Part shown: positions 16,988-25,720 of the stretch, one piece after another
Position numbering within the stretch: the first letter of the stretch is position 1
Layout: each line of letters opens with the position of its first letter
Assembly: GCA_018241505.1 (NCBI GenBank)
Contig: JAFEDS010000038.1
Location: 62,001 to 126,000, forward strand
Length of the DNA stretch: 64,000 nucleotides
Source of the DNA: Pseudomonadota bacterium
GTDB taxonomy: Bacteria > Pseudomonadota > Gammaproteobacteria > Steroidobacterales > Steroidobacteraceae
Direction of reading: 5' to 3'
Notes under the pieces: model-generated
The model's input: the letters and a program-made list of their open reading frames with translations, nothing else
Told to the model about the DNA's origin: nothing
Databases searched by the model: none
Program-made: the position numbers and the translations under genes

Positions 16988-17235
16988 TTGCTCGCTCCAT
17001 TGACTGCGGGCAGCGCGGCCACGCGCAAAACCGCTCCGGTGGATGGATTTCGCTCAACCAGCAGCCACGTCCGGCAGCCATGCACGTGCTGCCAATACTC
17101 AACACTCAGCTCGAGGCTGTCCACGCGCAGGTAAACCCTGGCGAATTCGGATGACGTCACGTTGGCGCGGGTCTTGCGAAACTCAAACTCCTGCAGCTCG
17201 CGCGCACCGCAGAATGGACAATGCAGTTGGCTCAT
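16984..17235 (-). CDS. soxD: Sarcosine oxidase delta subunit
   Basis: The start at ATG 17235 gives an 83-aa product opening MSQLHCPFCGARE. Both halves of the zinc site of the delta subunit are present: CPFC near the start and HVHGC (YWQHVHGCRTWLLVERN) later. It lies 13 bases after soxB and overlaps soxA. Length and motifs are normal for SoxD. Confidence 0.95.
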   Translation of the reverse strand: MSQLHCPFCGARELQEFEFRKTRANVTSSEFARVYLRVDSLELSVEYWQHVHGCRTWLLVERNPSTGAVLRVAALPAVNGASK

Positions 17236-17248
17236 ACCCGCCTCGTCC

Positions 17249-18538
17249 TCATAGCCGCACCGGAAAGGGGCCACCGCCGGACTCGTCGAGCATGTGGCCG
17301 GTATCGAAACGCGACAGGGCGTAGGCTTTGATCAGATCCGGAGCTGTCCCGGTCGCTACGAAGGTGGCGAAGGCGGCGCCCGATGCCGGTATTGCCTTGA
17401 AGCCGCCGTAGCACCAGCCTGCGTTGACAAACACGTTGTCATATCTGATCCGGTCCATGATGGGGCTGCCATCCATGGTCATATCGTTGGTGCCGGCCCA
17501 CTGGCGCAGGATCTTGACCCCACCGATCCGGGGCAGCAACTCCACGGCACCGGCCACGACATCTTCCAAGCGGTCCCAACGGCCTTCGCGGGTGTATGAC
17601 GGAAACCCGTCGAGGTGGCCGCCCATGACGAGCCCGCCCCGATCCGACTGCGCAATATAGGTTTCGCCGTGGCCGGGGAATATAAACACCAGCACGGTAT
17701 TCAAGAGCGGTTTGATGGGCTCGGAGACCATGGCCTGCAGCAGGTGCGTTTCGATCGGCAGGGGCGTGTCCAGCATCGTGCCGATCATTCCGGTGTGTCC
17801 GGCGGTGGCGAACACAATGCGGTCTGCCTTCACGTAGCCCTTGGTTGTCTCAACACCGACCGCTCTACCGCTCGACGTGTCGACACCTGTCACTTCGCAG
17901 TCTTCGATGATGTCAACGCCGTGTGCCGCCGCGGCTCTCGCGTAACCCCACGCAACGGCATCGTGGCGTGCCGTTCCACCGCGACTCTGAACCAGCGCGC
18001 CGACGATATCGAAGCGCCTTGGAGTGTGTATTGCCAACTCAGGGCAAAAACGGGCTAACGCGGCGCCGTCCATCAGCTCCGCATCGATGCCTGCAAGCCG
18101 CATGGCATTGCCGCGCCGTGCCAGCCTCCCCATGTCATCGTCTGACAGCGCCAGGTCAACTACTCCGCGGGGGCTGTACATCACGTTGTAATTCAGGTCA
18201 CGCGACAGCGTCTCCCAGCGCTTGAGCGAGTCCTCGTAGAAGTAATGGTTTTCCGGCAAGAGGTAGTTCGATCTGACCACCGTCGTATTGCGGCCGACAT
18301 TGCCGTAGCCGACGAGCCGCTTTTCCAACACCGCGATCCGCTTCAACCCATGGTCGCGGGCAAGGTGGAAGGCGGTCGCAAGACCATGGCCGCCGGCGCC
18401 AACGACGACTACGTCGTACGCGGGCTGCAAGCGATGGCCGCCCCACAACGGCCGCCAGAATTGCCGGCCCGACAGGCGCGCCTGCAAGAGCGCCAGGGCC
18501 GAGTAGCGGGGCTGAAATTGGCCGTTTCGCGCGCTCAT
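17249..18538 (-). CDS. soxB: Sarcosine oxidase beta subunit
   Basis: The start at ATG 18538 gives MSARNGQFQPRYSALALLQA and 429 aa, close to known SoxB chains. The FAD-binding fold is at about residues 40-55 (DVVVVGAGGHGLATAFHLA), followed by the amine-oxidase domain with GRNTTVVRSNY (RSNY is near the covalent FMN region) and GRDAVAWGYARAAA-type text. The C-terminus has WCYGGFKAIPASG. It carries the site of sarcosine oxidation and is the first gene of soxBDAG. The promoter region is the 57-base gap shared with the divergent TetR gene. Confidence 0.95.
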   Translation of the reverse strand: MSARNGQFQPRYSALALLQARLSGRQFWRPLWGGHRLQPAYDVVVVGAGGHGLATAFHLARDHGLKRIAVLEKRLVGYGNVGRNTTVVRSNYLLPENHYFYEDSLKRWETLSRDLNYNVMYSPRGVVDLALSDDDMGRLARRGNAMRLAGIDAELMDGAALARFCPELAIHTPRRFDIVGALVQSRGGTARHDAVAWGYARAAAAHGVDIIEDCEVTGVDTSSGRAVGVETTKGYVKADRIVFATAGHTGMIGTMLDTPLPIETHLLQAMVSEPIKPLLNTVLVFIFPGHGETYIAQSDRGGLVMGGHLDGFPSYTREGRWDRLEDVVAGAVELLPRIGGVKILRQWAGTNDMTMDGSPIMDRIRYDNVFVNAGWCYGGFKAIPASGAAFATFVATGTAPDLIKAYALSRFDTGHMLDESGGGPFPVRL

Positions 18539-18557
18539 CGGGGCAACGGTAGCTCCA

Positions 18558-18569
18558 TACAGCTCTGTA
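18558..18569. promoter_or_regulatory. Palindrome in the soxB/tetR divergent gap
   Basis: TACAG-CT-CTGTA is a perfect inverted repeat in the 57-base gap between soxB and the TetR gene. Its position suits a TetR operator that would control both. The arms are short, so this is only a candidate. Confidence 0.4.
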
Positions 18570-18595
18570 CGGACAGTAGTGTATAGTAACTGCCC

Positions 18596-19162
18596 ATGAG
18601 ATCCAAAGACAAAGCGCCGGCCATTGGCCGCCAGGGCTGGCTCGATGCCGCCCGCGCCATCCTCATTCGCGATGGCGTTGCGGGTGTGAAGGTGGACCGG
18701 ATTGCGCGGCGCCTGAAGGTGACCCGCGGTGGCTTCTATTGGTTTTTCAACAGCCACAAGCAGTTGCTGCATGCACTGCTCGAGGACTGGGAACAGCGCA
18801 ATACCGAGTGCTTCGAGTCGGTGCTGCGGGAGTCAGGGCGCAATGGCATGGCGGAGTTCCAGGCCCTGGTGGATATCTGGCTCAATGAGAAGCTGTACAG
18901 CCCCGCGTGGGACGCGGCGGTGAGGGATTGGGCCCGCGTGTCGGCGAAAGTTGCGAATGCCGTGCGGCGTACCGATGACATTCGAATCGACGTGCTGCGC
19001 CAGGTGTTCCTCGATATGGGATTCGAGGCGGCGGAGGCATTCGTGCGCGCCCGGGTCTGCTACTTCCACCAGGTGGGCTATTACGCTCTTGGCGTGCGCG
19101 AGTCACGCGAAGAGCGTTTGAACCTCATGCCTCTTTACACTCGCGTATTGACAGGTCGCTAG
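18596..19162 (+). CDS. TetR/AcrR-family regulator
   Basis: The 188-aa product has a TetR helix-turn-helix at residues 12-58: GWLDAARAILIRDGVAGVKV, IARRLKVTRGGFYWFF, and the usual closing KQLLHALLEDWE. The C-terminal ligand domain has no recognised class. It is divergent from soxBDAG, so it likely controls that operon in response to sarcosine, betaine or a related amine. That is inferred from position. Its last four bases overlap the RidA gene tail to tail. Confidence 0.92.
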   Translation: MRSKDKAPAIGRQGWLDAARAILIRDGVAGVKVDRIARRLKVTRGGFYWFFNSHKQLLHALLEDWEQRNTECFESVLRESGRNGMAEFQALVDIWLNEKLYSPAWDAAVRDWARVSAKVANAVRRTDDIRIDVLRQVFLDMGFEAAEAFVRARVCYFHQVGYYALGVRESREERLNLMPLYTRVLTGR

Positions 19163-19506
19163 CGCACCGCTGCGACAATAGTCACTTCAACCTTGTAGCC
19201 CGGCGAGACCATGGGTACCTGGCCCGTGGAACGGGCAGGCGGGTTCTCCCGGTCAATCCACGCTTCCCACAACGCATTGAAGGCGGGAAAGTCGGCCATG
19301 TCAGCCAGCCAGACCGTCGCCTGCAGCATGTGGGACTTGTCGCTTCCAGAGGCCGCGAGCATCTTGTCAATGGCCTCGAATGTTTGCTGGGTCTGTTCCT
19401 TGAAGGGGGCCCCTTCGGTACCGACTTGCCCGGCAAGGTAAACCAGGCCGCCGTGAATCACGGCCTGTGACATGCGGGACGATTTCTGCAGTCTCTTGAT
19501 GGTCAT
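19159..19506 (-). CDS. RidA/YjgF-family protein
   Basis: The start at ATG 19506 gives 115 aa beginning MTIKRLQKSSRMSQAVIHGG. Family text is clear: GLVYLAGQVGTEGAPFKEQT, ATVWLADMADFPAFNALWEAW and PPARSTGQVPMVSPGYKVE. The Arg in PPARST is the residue that binds the imine/carboxylate in RidA. Such proteins deaminate reactive enamine/imine intermediates. Its nearness to sarcosine oxidase, whose flavin chemistry makes imines, fits but may be chance. Confidence 0.92.
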   Translation of the reverse strand: MTIKRLQKSSRMSQAVIHGGLVYLAGQVGTEGAPFKEQTQQTFEAIDKMLAASGSDKSHMLQATVWLADMADFPAFNALWEAWIDRENPPARSTGQVPMVSPGYKVEVTIVAAVR

Positions 19507-19590
19507 TGTGGCGTGCTTGGGTGACTTCGGTGAGCCGCCGAGTTTACACCAAAGACCCGAGCTCATTAATATTGGCGCGGGCATTCGATA

Positions 19591-20082
19591 GTGGCCAGCA
19601 CCCTCAACATCCTCGCCGCGCTACTGATTGCCGTCGGGCTGGTCGGCGCGATTGTGCCCATGCTGCCGGGCATCCCCTTGATCTTCGGCGGCATCTGGCT
19701 GATCGCTGCGGTCGATCACTTCCAACATCTGGGTATCGGCTGGCTGCTCGGCATCGCAGCCGTCGGCGCTGTTGGTCTGCTGATGGATCTGATCGCAGGC
19801 GCGTTGGGCGCGAAGCGTGTCGGAGCGAGTCCGCGTGCCGTGTGGGGTACTTTGCTGGGGACGGTGGCGGGTTTGTTTTTCGGACTACCCGGCTTGTTGC
19901 TGGGGCCTTTTATCGGCGCGTTACTGGGTGAGCTGGCCGCCGGAAATAGCGTGCTGCGATCGGCTCACGTGGGCGCGAGTACCTGGCTGGGTCTGATTTT
20001 CGGCACCCTCATCAAACTCGTGGCATCCGTGATGATGTTGGCGATGTTTGGGGCGGCGTGGTGGTGGAATCGCGCGCCCTGA
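19591..20082 (+). CDS. DUF456 membrane protein
   Basis: The start is GTG 19591; the product has 163 aa. The text matches DUF456: LVGAIVPMLPGIPLIFGGIW, DLIAGALGAKRVGASPRAVW, and the Gly-rich FFGLPGLLLGPFIGALLGEL. There are about four to five membrane helices with small-residue packing. No activity is established for the family. It is divergent from ridA with 84 bases between starts. Confidence 0.88.
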   Translation: MASTLNILAALLIAVGLVGAIVPMLPGIPLIFGGIWLIAAVDHFQHLGIGWLLGIAAVGAVGLLMDLIAGALGAKRVGASPRAVWGTLLGTVAGLFFGLPGLLLGPFIGALLGELAAGNSVLRSAHVGASTWLGLIFGTLIKLVASVMMLAMFGAAWWWNRAP

Positions 20083-20088
20083 CGGGTG

Positions 20089-20316
20089 TCAGGCCATTAC
20101 GTTGATGAGAGTACCGAGTGTCTGATTGGCAATCTCGAGTGCTTTCGCGGACGCCTCGACATTGAGCTTCTGTTGGCCGGCGTCGATCAAAGGGGCCGTG
20201 GGGTCGGCACCGCTGGCGACCGCTTGCGCGTCCTGTGCCATGTTGGCCATGCCGCGGGAAATGCCGAGCTGCGCATATTGCAGCGCGCCGCCACCGATTC
20301 CAGAGATGCTGCTCAT
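20089..20316 (-). CDS. Small helical protein, possibly of the flagellar YjfB/rod type
   Basis: The 75-aa product starts MSSISGIGGGALQYAQLGIS and ends with an amphipathic helix, NVEASAKALEIANQTLGTL then INVMA. This Ala/Asn pattern recalls the end helices of flagellar rod and hook proteins and of YjfB-like putative motility proteins. The match is weak and no flagellar gene is near. Start and frame look natural and a convergent neighbour ends 7 bases away. Confidence 0.6.
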   Translation of the reverse strand: MSSISGIGGGALQYAQLGISRGMANMAQDAQAVASGADPTAPLIDAGQQKLNVEASAKALEIANQTLGTLINVMA

Positions 20317-20384
20317 AGGGTGGACACTACCGGATTGCCACCCGCCGCGCCGCCGAGTGGCTCACACGAGGATGCGACATAACG

Positions 20385-21596
20385 CTAGGACGGGTCGGAG
20401 CGGTAATTCCAGAATTTCGGCAGCGCGAGGCTCGTCGCAATCACCGCGATCATGCAGGTCACCCCGCCGGTCCACAGGCTGAATCGCACGCTGCTCAGGG
20501 AAGCCACCCAGCCTGCCCGCGTATTGCCGAGCAGTGGACCGCTCATATAGGAAATCATCGCAATACCCGCGAGCCGGCCGCGCAGGGTGTTGGGTACGGC
20601 GTGGTTCCAGATGATGCCGCGGAACAGGCCGCTGATCATGTCCGCGCCGCCCGCCATCACAAGACACAGCACCACCAGGAAGGGGGTGGGTGCCAGCCCG
20701 GCGCCCAGGACGAACAGGCCCCATCCGGCCGCCGCAATGACCACCACCCGACCCTGGCGCTGAATCCGCGAGCTCCAGCCGCTCAGCAACATTGCGATCA
20801 GGCTGCCGATGGCCATGGACGAGAACAGAACCCCGGTCATACGCGCATCGCCCCATTGCAGCGACAACGCCGGAAACAGGGCGACCGGAAATGCAAACAA
20901 CATGGCGGCAATGTCAATCAGGTACGTGCCAACCAACTCCGGCTTTGACAACGCAAAACGCACTCCGAGCTTCGCATCGGTCAACGGCGAATGGGCCTGA
21001 ACTTCGGGGTCCGGTGTCCGCCGCATGAGCGCGACGCACGTCATCGCGCCGCCGAACGACACAACGTCGAAAAGGTACGCTCCGGTCAATCCAAACGCCG
21101 CAATCAACACGCCGCCCAACAGTGGCCCGGCAATCGCTCCTGCAGAGCCGCGGAATCCGCTCAACGCACCCGCAGCGGCATACTCCGACGGGTCCACCAG
21201 CTTCTGTGTGACCGCTTCCATGGCGGGTGTGTGAAACGCGGAGATGGCTTGCAGCAGGGCGACCAAGACGAAAATCGCCGCAAGCGATGGATGGGGCAGC
21301 AGGCTGTTCAACAACAGGAGTGCGACGACCACCGCCATGGCGGCTTCGGATGTGAGCATGAGCCGGCGCCGATTGATGCGATCGGCGTAAGCACCTCCCA
21401 GCAGCCCGAACAGCAGGACCGGGGCTAGCTGTGCCAGACCGAGCGCCCCGACCCAGGCATTGGAGCGGGTGAGTTGGTAGACCTGGTACGGGACCGCCAT
21501 GTAGCTGACCATGCTGCCCAGGAAAGAGATGAGCTGGCCGATGAAGAGCAGGCGGAAATCACGGTGTCGTTTGAGCGGGCCAATGTCGATGAGCAT
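20385..21596 (-). CDS. MFS transporter, EntS-like (MFS_3)
   Basis: The 403-aa product has 12 predicted helices. The N-terminal half has FRLLFIGQLISFLGSMVSY and the MFS loop motif ADRINRRRLML between helices 2 and 3. NTLRGRLAGI marks the equivalent late loop of the EntS/MFS_3 group, which exports siderophores, drugs or other small molecules. It is divergent from the ABC permease pair with only 45 bases between. The substrate is unknown. Confidence 0.9.
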   Translation of the reverse strand: MLIDIGPLKRHRDFRLLFIGQLISFLGSMVSYMAVPYQVYQLTRSNAWVGALGLAQLAPVLLFGLLGGAYADRINRRRLMLTSEAAMAVVVALLLLNSLLPHPSLAAIFVLVALLQAISAFHTPAMEAVTQKLVDPSEYAAAGALSGFRGSAGAIAGPLLGGVLIAAFGLTGAYLFDVVSFGGAMTCVALMRRTPDPEVQAHSPLTDAKLGVRFALSKPELVGTYLIDIAAMLFAFPVALFPALSLQWGDARMTGVLFSSMAIGSLIAMLLSGWSSRIQRQGRVVVIAAAGWGLFVLGAGLAPTPFLVVLCLVMAGGADMISGLFRGIIWNHAVPNTLRGRLAGIAMISYMSGPLLGNTRAGWVASLSSVRFSLWTGGVTCMIAVIATSLALPKFWNYRSDPS

Positions 21597-21641
21597 GTGC
21601 GATGATACGTAAGTCGGCAGGGGAAGCTGAGCGATTCAATT

Positions 21642-22784
21642 GTGAAGTATCTGTCACTCATCTGGTCAGGTATCTGGCGCAAGCCCGGCCGCACCATCCT
21701 GATCTTTCTTCAGGTAAGTGTCGCTTTCGCACTGTTCGGTGTCCTGCAGGGCATGAAGAGCGGCGTCGAGCATGTCGTGGCACGAACCCGCGCCGATCTG
21801 CTGCTGGTTCACGGAAACCTGAGCATCATCGATCCCTTGCCACTGGGCCTGCAGAAACCGATCGAATCGGTTCCCGGTGTGAAGGTTGTGGCGCCGGTGG
21901 AATTGTTTCTGGGTACTTATCAAAACGTCAGCGAGAAGATAGTCATGGTGGGCGTGCGGCCGGATGAGGGCTGGCTCACCGCATTTACCTACAAGGTGTC
22001 GCCCGAACACGCCGCCGCATTCAAAGCCAACCGCACGGGCACCCTGGTCCGCACCAAGCTTGCGGCCAAGTACGGCTGGAAAGTCGGCGACCGCATTCCG
22101 CTCAAAACCTCGGTTGCCAAAATGAACGGCTCAACCGACTGGACCTTCGACATGGTCGGTACGTATGACGATGACGATGTTGGGGGAGGGGACAGTGTCA
22201 TCCTGGTCAACTACGATTACTTGGATCAGGGCCGGGCGCTGGGCAAGGGCACAGTCAGTCATTTCAAAGTGTCCGTGAACGATCCGCGCCAGGCGGTGAG
22301 CGTTGCCGATGCCATCGACCGGCGCTTCGCCAACTCAGCCAGCGAAACCAAGACCGAATCGCTGCGCGAGCTGGCGCAGTCGCAAATGCAGTCGATTGGC
22401 GATCTGAACTTCCTGATTCGCGCGATTGTGGCCGCGGTCCTGGTGGCCCTGCTGTTTGCGACCGCGACCATGATGATGCAATCCATCCGCGAGCGCACCC
22501 CGGAGCTGGCGGTTCTCAAAACACTCGGCTTTACGGATGGCACGGTGTTCAGTTTCATTCTCATTGAATCGGTGCTGATCTTTGTGACCGCCGCGGTGTT
22601 CGGTTTGATGCTGGCCTGTATTGCGTTTCCGCTCGCAGCGCGGTTCGTACCGGGATTGTCCATGCCCTGGGAGACAGTGGCGGTCGGGTTGGGATTCGCG
22701 GCCGGGGTAGCCTTGATCAGCGCGTCGGTTCCGGCGTTACAGGCCGCGCGCCTGAACATTGTCAACGCTCTGGCCGCCCGGTAG
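21642..22784 (+). CDS. ABC transporter permease, FtsX/MacB type (first of two)
   Basis: The start is GTG 21642; the product has 380 aa. One helix at residues 15-35 is followed by a periplasmic MacB-PCD-like domain of about 220 residues. The FtsX core has three helices (LIRAIVAAVLVALLFATATM, SFILIESVLIFVTAAVFGL and a last helix) and the typical IRERTPELAVLKTLGFTD coupling loop. Type VII ABC systems of this kind drive lipoprotein sorting, efflux or envelope signalling. The second permease starts 7 bases after its stop. No ATP-binding subunit lies on either side. Confidence 0.92.
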   Translation: MKYLSLIWSGIWRKPGRTILIFLQVSVAFALFGVLQGMKSGVEHVVARTRADLLLVHGNLSIIDPLPLGLQKPIESVPGVKVVAPVELFLGTYQNVSEKIVMVGVRPDEGWLTAFTYKVSPEHAAAFKANRTGTLVRTKLAAKYGWKVGDRIPLKTSVAKMNGSTDWTFDMVGTYDDDDVGGGDSVILVNYDYLDQGRALGKGTVSHFKVSVNDPRQAVSVADAIDRRFANSASETKTESLRELAQSQMQSIGDLNFLIRAIVAAVLVALLFATATMMMQSIRERTPELAVLKTLGFTDGTVFSFILIESVLIFVTAAVFGLMLACIAFPLAARFVPGLSMPWETVAVGLGFAAGVALISASVPALQAARLNIVNALAAR

Positions 22785-22791
22785 ACGTCGC

Positions 22792-23955
22792 ATGAATTTT
22801 TTCCGCCAGCTCCTCGCCATCCTGCGTGTCAACCTGTCGGGCCTGCCGCAGCGGCTGGGCTCGAGTCTCACCATTCTCGTCGGTGTGACCAGCGCCGTGG
22901 GTGCGTTGGTCGCCATGTTGGCCATGGGCACGGGTGCCCGTGAGCAGGAGCAGGCGACAGTCAGTGCCGGCCGGGTCGTTCTGACCACCGCGGGCTCGGG
23001 CATAGGTCAGGGCAATATCACCGAGGACGAAGCGGGCGTGATTCTCGGGCTGCCGGGTATCCGGAAGAACGCGAAGGGCGAGCCGATCGTGGCCTTTGAG
23101 GCTATGGTGCCCATTCAAGGCCGCCGCCAGGTCACCGGTGTGAAAATCTACTTTCCCCTCGTCGGTATCACGCCGAATGTGCTCGAGCTGGCGCCGGAGA
23201 CTCATTTCACGGCGGGCCGGATGTTTCAGCCGGGCTTGCAGGAGCTCATAGTGAGCAATCCCTGCCGCCGTCAATTTGTGGGTTTTGAATTAGGCGATCG
23301 CCGCCCCTTGCACGGCAGTGACTGGACCATTGTCGGCCTGTTTGACCGGGCGTCATCGCAACAGTGCGTCGTTTATGCCGACGCCAAGACATTGATGACC
23401 CTACTCAAGCGGACTACCTACTCCACTGTGTCGATCTTGCTGAATTCACCGTCGGATTTTGCCGTATTGCGCGATGCCGTCAAAGCGAACCCGACGTTGC
23501 ATCTCGACGTCCAACATGAAGCCGACGCCATCGCGGATGCATTCAAGGAATTGAATGCCGTCCTCAATTTCGTGAGCTTCTTTGTCGGTACCATCATGGC
23601 TGTCGGGGCCACCTTGGGGGCCGTGAATTCCCTGTACGCCATTGTCGACTCGCGGCGGCGGGAGATGGCCACGCTGCGGGCGATCGGTTTCAGCGGCGCT
23701 GCGGTCGTGGTGTCGGTGCTGATTGAATCCATATTGCTGGCGCTGCCCGGTGCGGTGCTCGGGTCATTGGCCGCGTGGGTGCTGTTCAATGGCCTGGCGG
23801 CCAGCCCCTTCGGGTTCAGCTATCAACTGGCGGTCACGCCGCCGCTCGCTGTGATCGGAGTCGAGTGGGCCCTGGTGATGGGGCTGCTCGGCGGGTTGTT
23901 GCCCGCGCTGCGGGCCGCTAGGATGCCCATTACTACAGCCCTTCGAGCGACCTGA
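22792..23955 (+). CDS. ABC transporter permease, FtsX/MacB type (second of two)
   Basis: The start at ATG 22792 gives MNFFRQLLAILRVNLSGLPQ, seven bases after the first permease; 387 aa. It has the same plan: one N-terminal helix with GSSLTILVGVTSAVGALVA, a periplasmic domain, then three C-terminal helices with RRREMATLRAIGFSGAAVV as coupling loop. It presumably forms a heterodimer with the first permease. The ATPase must be encoded elsewhere. One base separates its stop from the next gene (GFA), which may be co-transcribed by chance. Confidence 0.92.
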   Translation: MNFFRQLLAILRVNLSGLPQRLGSSLTILVGVTSAVGALVAMLAMGTGAREQEQATVSAGRVVLTTAGSGIGQGNITEDEAGVILGLPGIRKNAKGEPIVAFEAMVPIQGRRQVTGVKIYFPLVGITPNVLELAPETHFTAGRMFQPGLQELIVSNPCRRQFVGFELGDRRPLHGSDWTIVGLFDRASSQQCVVYADAKTLMTLLKRTTYSTVSILLNSPSDFAVLRDAVKANPTLHLDVQHEADAIADAFKELNAVLNFVSFFVGTIMAVGATLGAVNSLYAIVDSRRREMATLRAIGFSGAAVVVSVLIESILLALPGAVLGSLAAWVLFNGLAASPFGFSYQLAVTPPLAVIGVEWALVMGLLGGLLPALRAARMPITTALRAT

Positions 23956-23956
23956 A

Positions 23957-24397
23957 ATGCCGCAAATCAACGGCAGTTGCTACTGCGGAAACATCCGCCT
24001 GGACGTTTCGCTCTCGCGCGCGCTGTCCGACTACACCCCGCGAGCCTGCGACTGCGATTTCTGCCAGAAGCACGCGTCCGCGTACGTGTCGGATCCTCGC
24101 GGCTCGTTGCGCATCCGAATCGAGAACGAAGCCGAGGTCAGTCGCTTTCGACAAGGCAGCAATACGGCGGAGATGCTCGTTTGCCGTACCTGCGGTGTCC
24201 TGACAGGGGTGCTGTATCGCGACGGCGATAGGTTGTTCGGCACGGTCAACGCCAGGGCCCTCGACTGCAGAGCCTCCTTCGGCGAGCAACAGAGTGTGTC
24301 GCCGAAGTCGCTGTCAGCGGAAGTAAAGGCACAGCGCTGGCGTGATATCTGGTTTGCGGATGTCGCCGTTACCAGATCCCGCCTAGAGCAACCGTGA
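23957..24397 (+). CDS. GFA-family zinc-binding protein (1 of 4)
   Basis: The 146-aa product has the CENP-V/GFA zinc pattern: GSCYCGNIRLDV at the start, ACDCDFCQKH near residue 35 and CRTCGVLTG near 80. GFA proteins bind two zinc ions; some have been linked to glutathione-formaldehyde chemistry, though most have no proven activity. It is right behind the ABC permeases. Its last 29 bases are antisense to the SDR gene. Confidence 0.9.
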   Translation: MPQINGSCYCGNIRLDVSLSRALSDYTPRACDCDFCQKHASAYVSDPRGSLRIRIENEAEVSRFRQGSNTAEMLVCRTCGVLTGVLYRDGDRLFGTVNARALDCRASFGEQQSVSPKSLSAEVKAQRWRDIWFADVAVTRSRLEQP

Positions 24398-25115
24398 TAG
24401 CCTCACCGTTCACGCCACCCGCCGCGTCAGTGCACAGAAACGCAATGACCTCCGCCACTTCGCGCGGCTCCAACACCCGGTTCTGCGGATAAATGGCGGC
24501 GCGCTCCCGCCAAACCTGATCGACGGGGACATTGCGCCGCTGGGCTTCTGTCTGCGCGGATCGCTCAGCCATGGAAGTACGGACCCAACCTGGCAACACG
24601 GCGTTGGAAGTCACTCCGAATGGTCCAGCGTCCTGTGCGACAGCGCGTGCGAGTCCGATAACACCATGCTTTGAAGCGGTGTAGGCGCTGCCACTTCTCT
24701 CGGCCTTCTCTCCTGCCGTTGAGCTCGTATAGACGACGCGCCCAAAGCCGCGTTTGCACATTCCACCCACAGTCAACCGCGTCAATTCAAATGGCCCATC
24801 GAGGTTGATGCGCATTGTTTCGCGCCACACTTCGGGGTCCTGCTCCCAGACCAGGCGCTCGTGAGCGGAGCCGATGCCGTGATTGACCACGAGCAGATCG
24901 ATCGGTCCGAGCCGCCGCTCGGTTTCGGCGACGGCCAGGGCGCAACCGGCCGCCGTCCCCAAATCCGCAACCACGTACTCCAGCCCCACCGCCGCCAACT
25001 CCGCATCATTGCGCGAAACAGCCATCACCCGAGCGCCAGCGGCGGCGAGCAGCAGCGCTGCTTCGCGCCCGATCCCACGGCCGGCCCCGGTTACGAGCCC
25101 CACACGTTGTTTCAT
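24369..25115 (-). CDS. Short-chain dehydrogenase/reductase
   Basis: The start at ATG 25115 gives MKQRVGLVTGAGRGIGREAA and 248 aa, a classical SDR length. The cofactor Gly motif is TGAGRGIG, the NAG-like turn reads NHGIG, and the active site is S-x12-Y-x3-K (TSSTAGEKAERSGSAYTASK). The C-terminus GEAITVALGGIW is close to the FabG/acetoacetyl-CoA reductase type. NADPH use is suggested by an Arg after the second strand (AVSRND). The substrate is unknown. Confidence 0.93.
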   Translation of the reverse strand: MKQRVGLVTGAGRGIGREAALLLAAAGARVMAVSRNDAELAAVGLEYVVADLGTAAGCALAVAETERRLGPIDLLVVNHGIGSAHERLVWEQDPEVWRETMRINLDGPFELTRLTVGGMCKRGFGRVVYTSSTAGEKAERSGSAYTASKHGVIGLARAVAQDAGPFGVTSNAVLPGWVRTSMAERSAQTEAQRRNVPVDQVWRERAAIYPQNRVLEPREVAEVIAFLCTDAAGGVNGEAITVALGGIW

Positions 25116-25201
25116 CAACCCCCCTCGAGTCCGGAACGCCGTGTTCTGTCGTGACATCTAATGCTGTGAGAGGCCCCACAACCGTACCTCACGGGAACAC
25201 C

Positions 25202-25720
25202 ATGAATACATTCTACCGCTCGTCCCTCTGTTTCTTCGCATTCGCCACCGTTGCCTGGGCGGCTGAAGGTCCCACCGACCCGCAGATCGCGGCCATTGTG
25301 GTGACCGCCAACCAGGTGGATGTGGATGCGGGAAATCTGGCGCTGAAACACGCCCAATCCAAGGAAGTGAAGGAGTTCGCGCAGCTCATGGTCACCGATC
25401 ATAGCGGCGTCAACAAGTCCGCCACAGAGCTGGTGCAGCGCCTGCACGTCACCCCGGAGAAGAGCCCGACCAGCGAGAGCCTGCAGAAGGGGGGAGACGA
25501 CAACCTGGCGGCACTGAAAAAGGTCAGCGGCGCCACCTTTGACAAGGACTACATTGCTCACGAGGTGGCTTATCATCAGGCCGTGCTCGATGCCGTCGAC
25601 AAGACCCTGATTCCGAGCGCGCACAACGCGGATCTGAAGGCGCTGCTCGTCAAAGTCCGGCCGGCGTTTGTGGCACACCTGGAAATGGCCAAACAGATGC
25701 AGTCCAAGCTCGGCAAGTGA
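25202..25720 (+). CDS. DUF4142 exported protein (1 of 2)
   Basis: The start at ATG 25202 gives a Sec signal peptide (MNTFYRSSLCFFAFATVAWA, cut near AWAAE) and 172 aa. The mature part is a ferritin-like helical bundle of the DUF4142 type: LALKHAQSKEVKEFAQLMVTDH, then FDKDYIAHEVAYHQAVLD. The conserved His residues (MVTDHS, YHQAVLD) are present. Its stop overlaps the ECF sigma start by GTGA, so the two are translationally coupled, a pairing that suggests an envelope-stress output. Confidence 0.9.
   Translation: MNTFYRSSLCFFAFATVAWAAEGPTDPQIAAIVVTANQVDVDAGNLALKHAQSKEVKEFAQLMVTDHSGVNKSATELVQRLHVTPEKSPTSESLQKGGDDNLAALKKVSGATFDKDYIAHEVAYHQAVLDAVDKTLIPSAHNADLKALLVKVRPAFVAHLEMAKQMQSKLGK

Noticed and set aside
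20089-20316. RebB-like R-body protein or flagellar component as a firm call
   Set aside because: The similarity is limited to Ala/Asn-rich helix composition and there are no reb or flagellar genes around.
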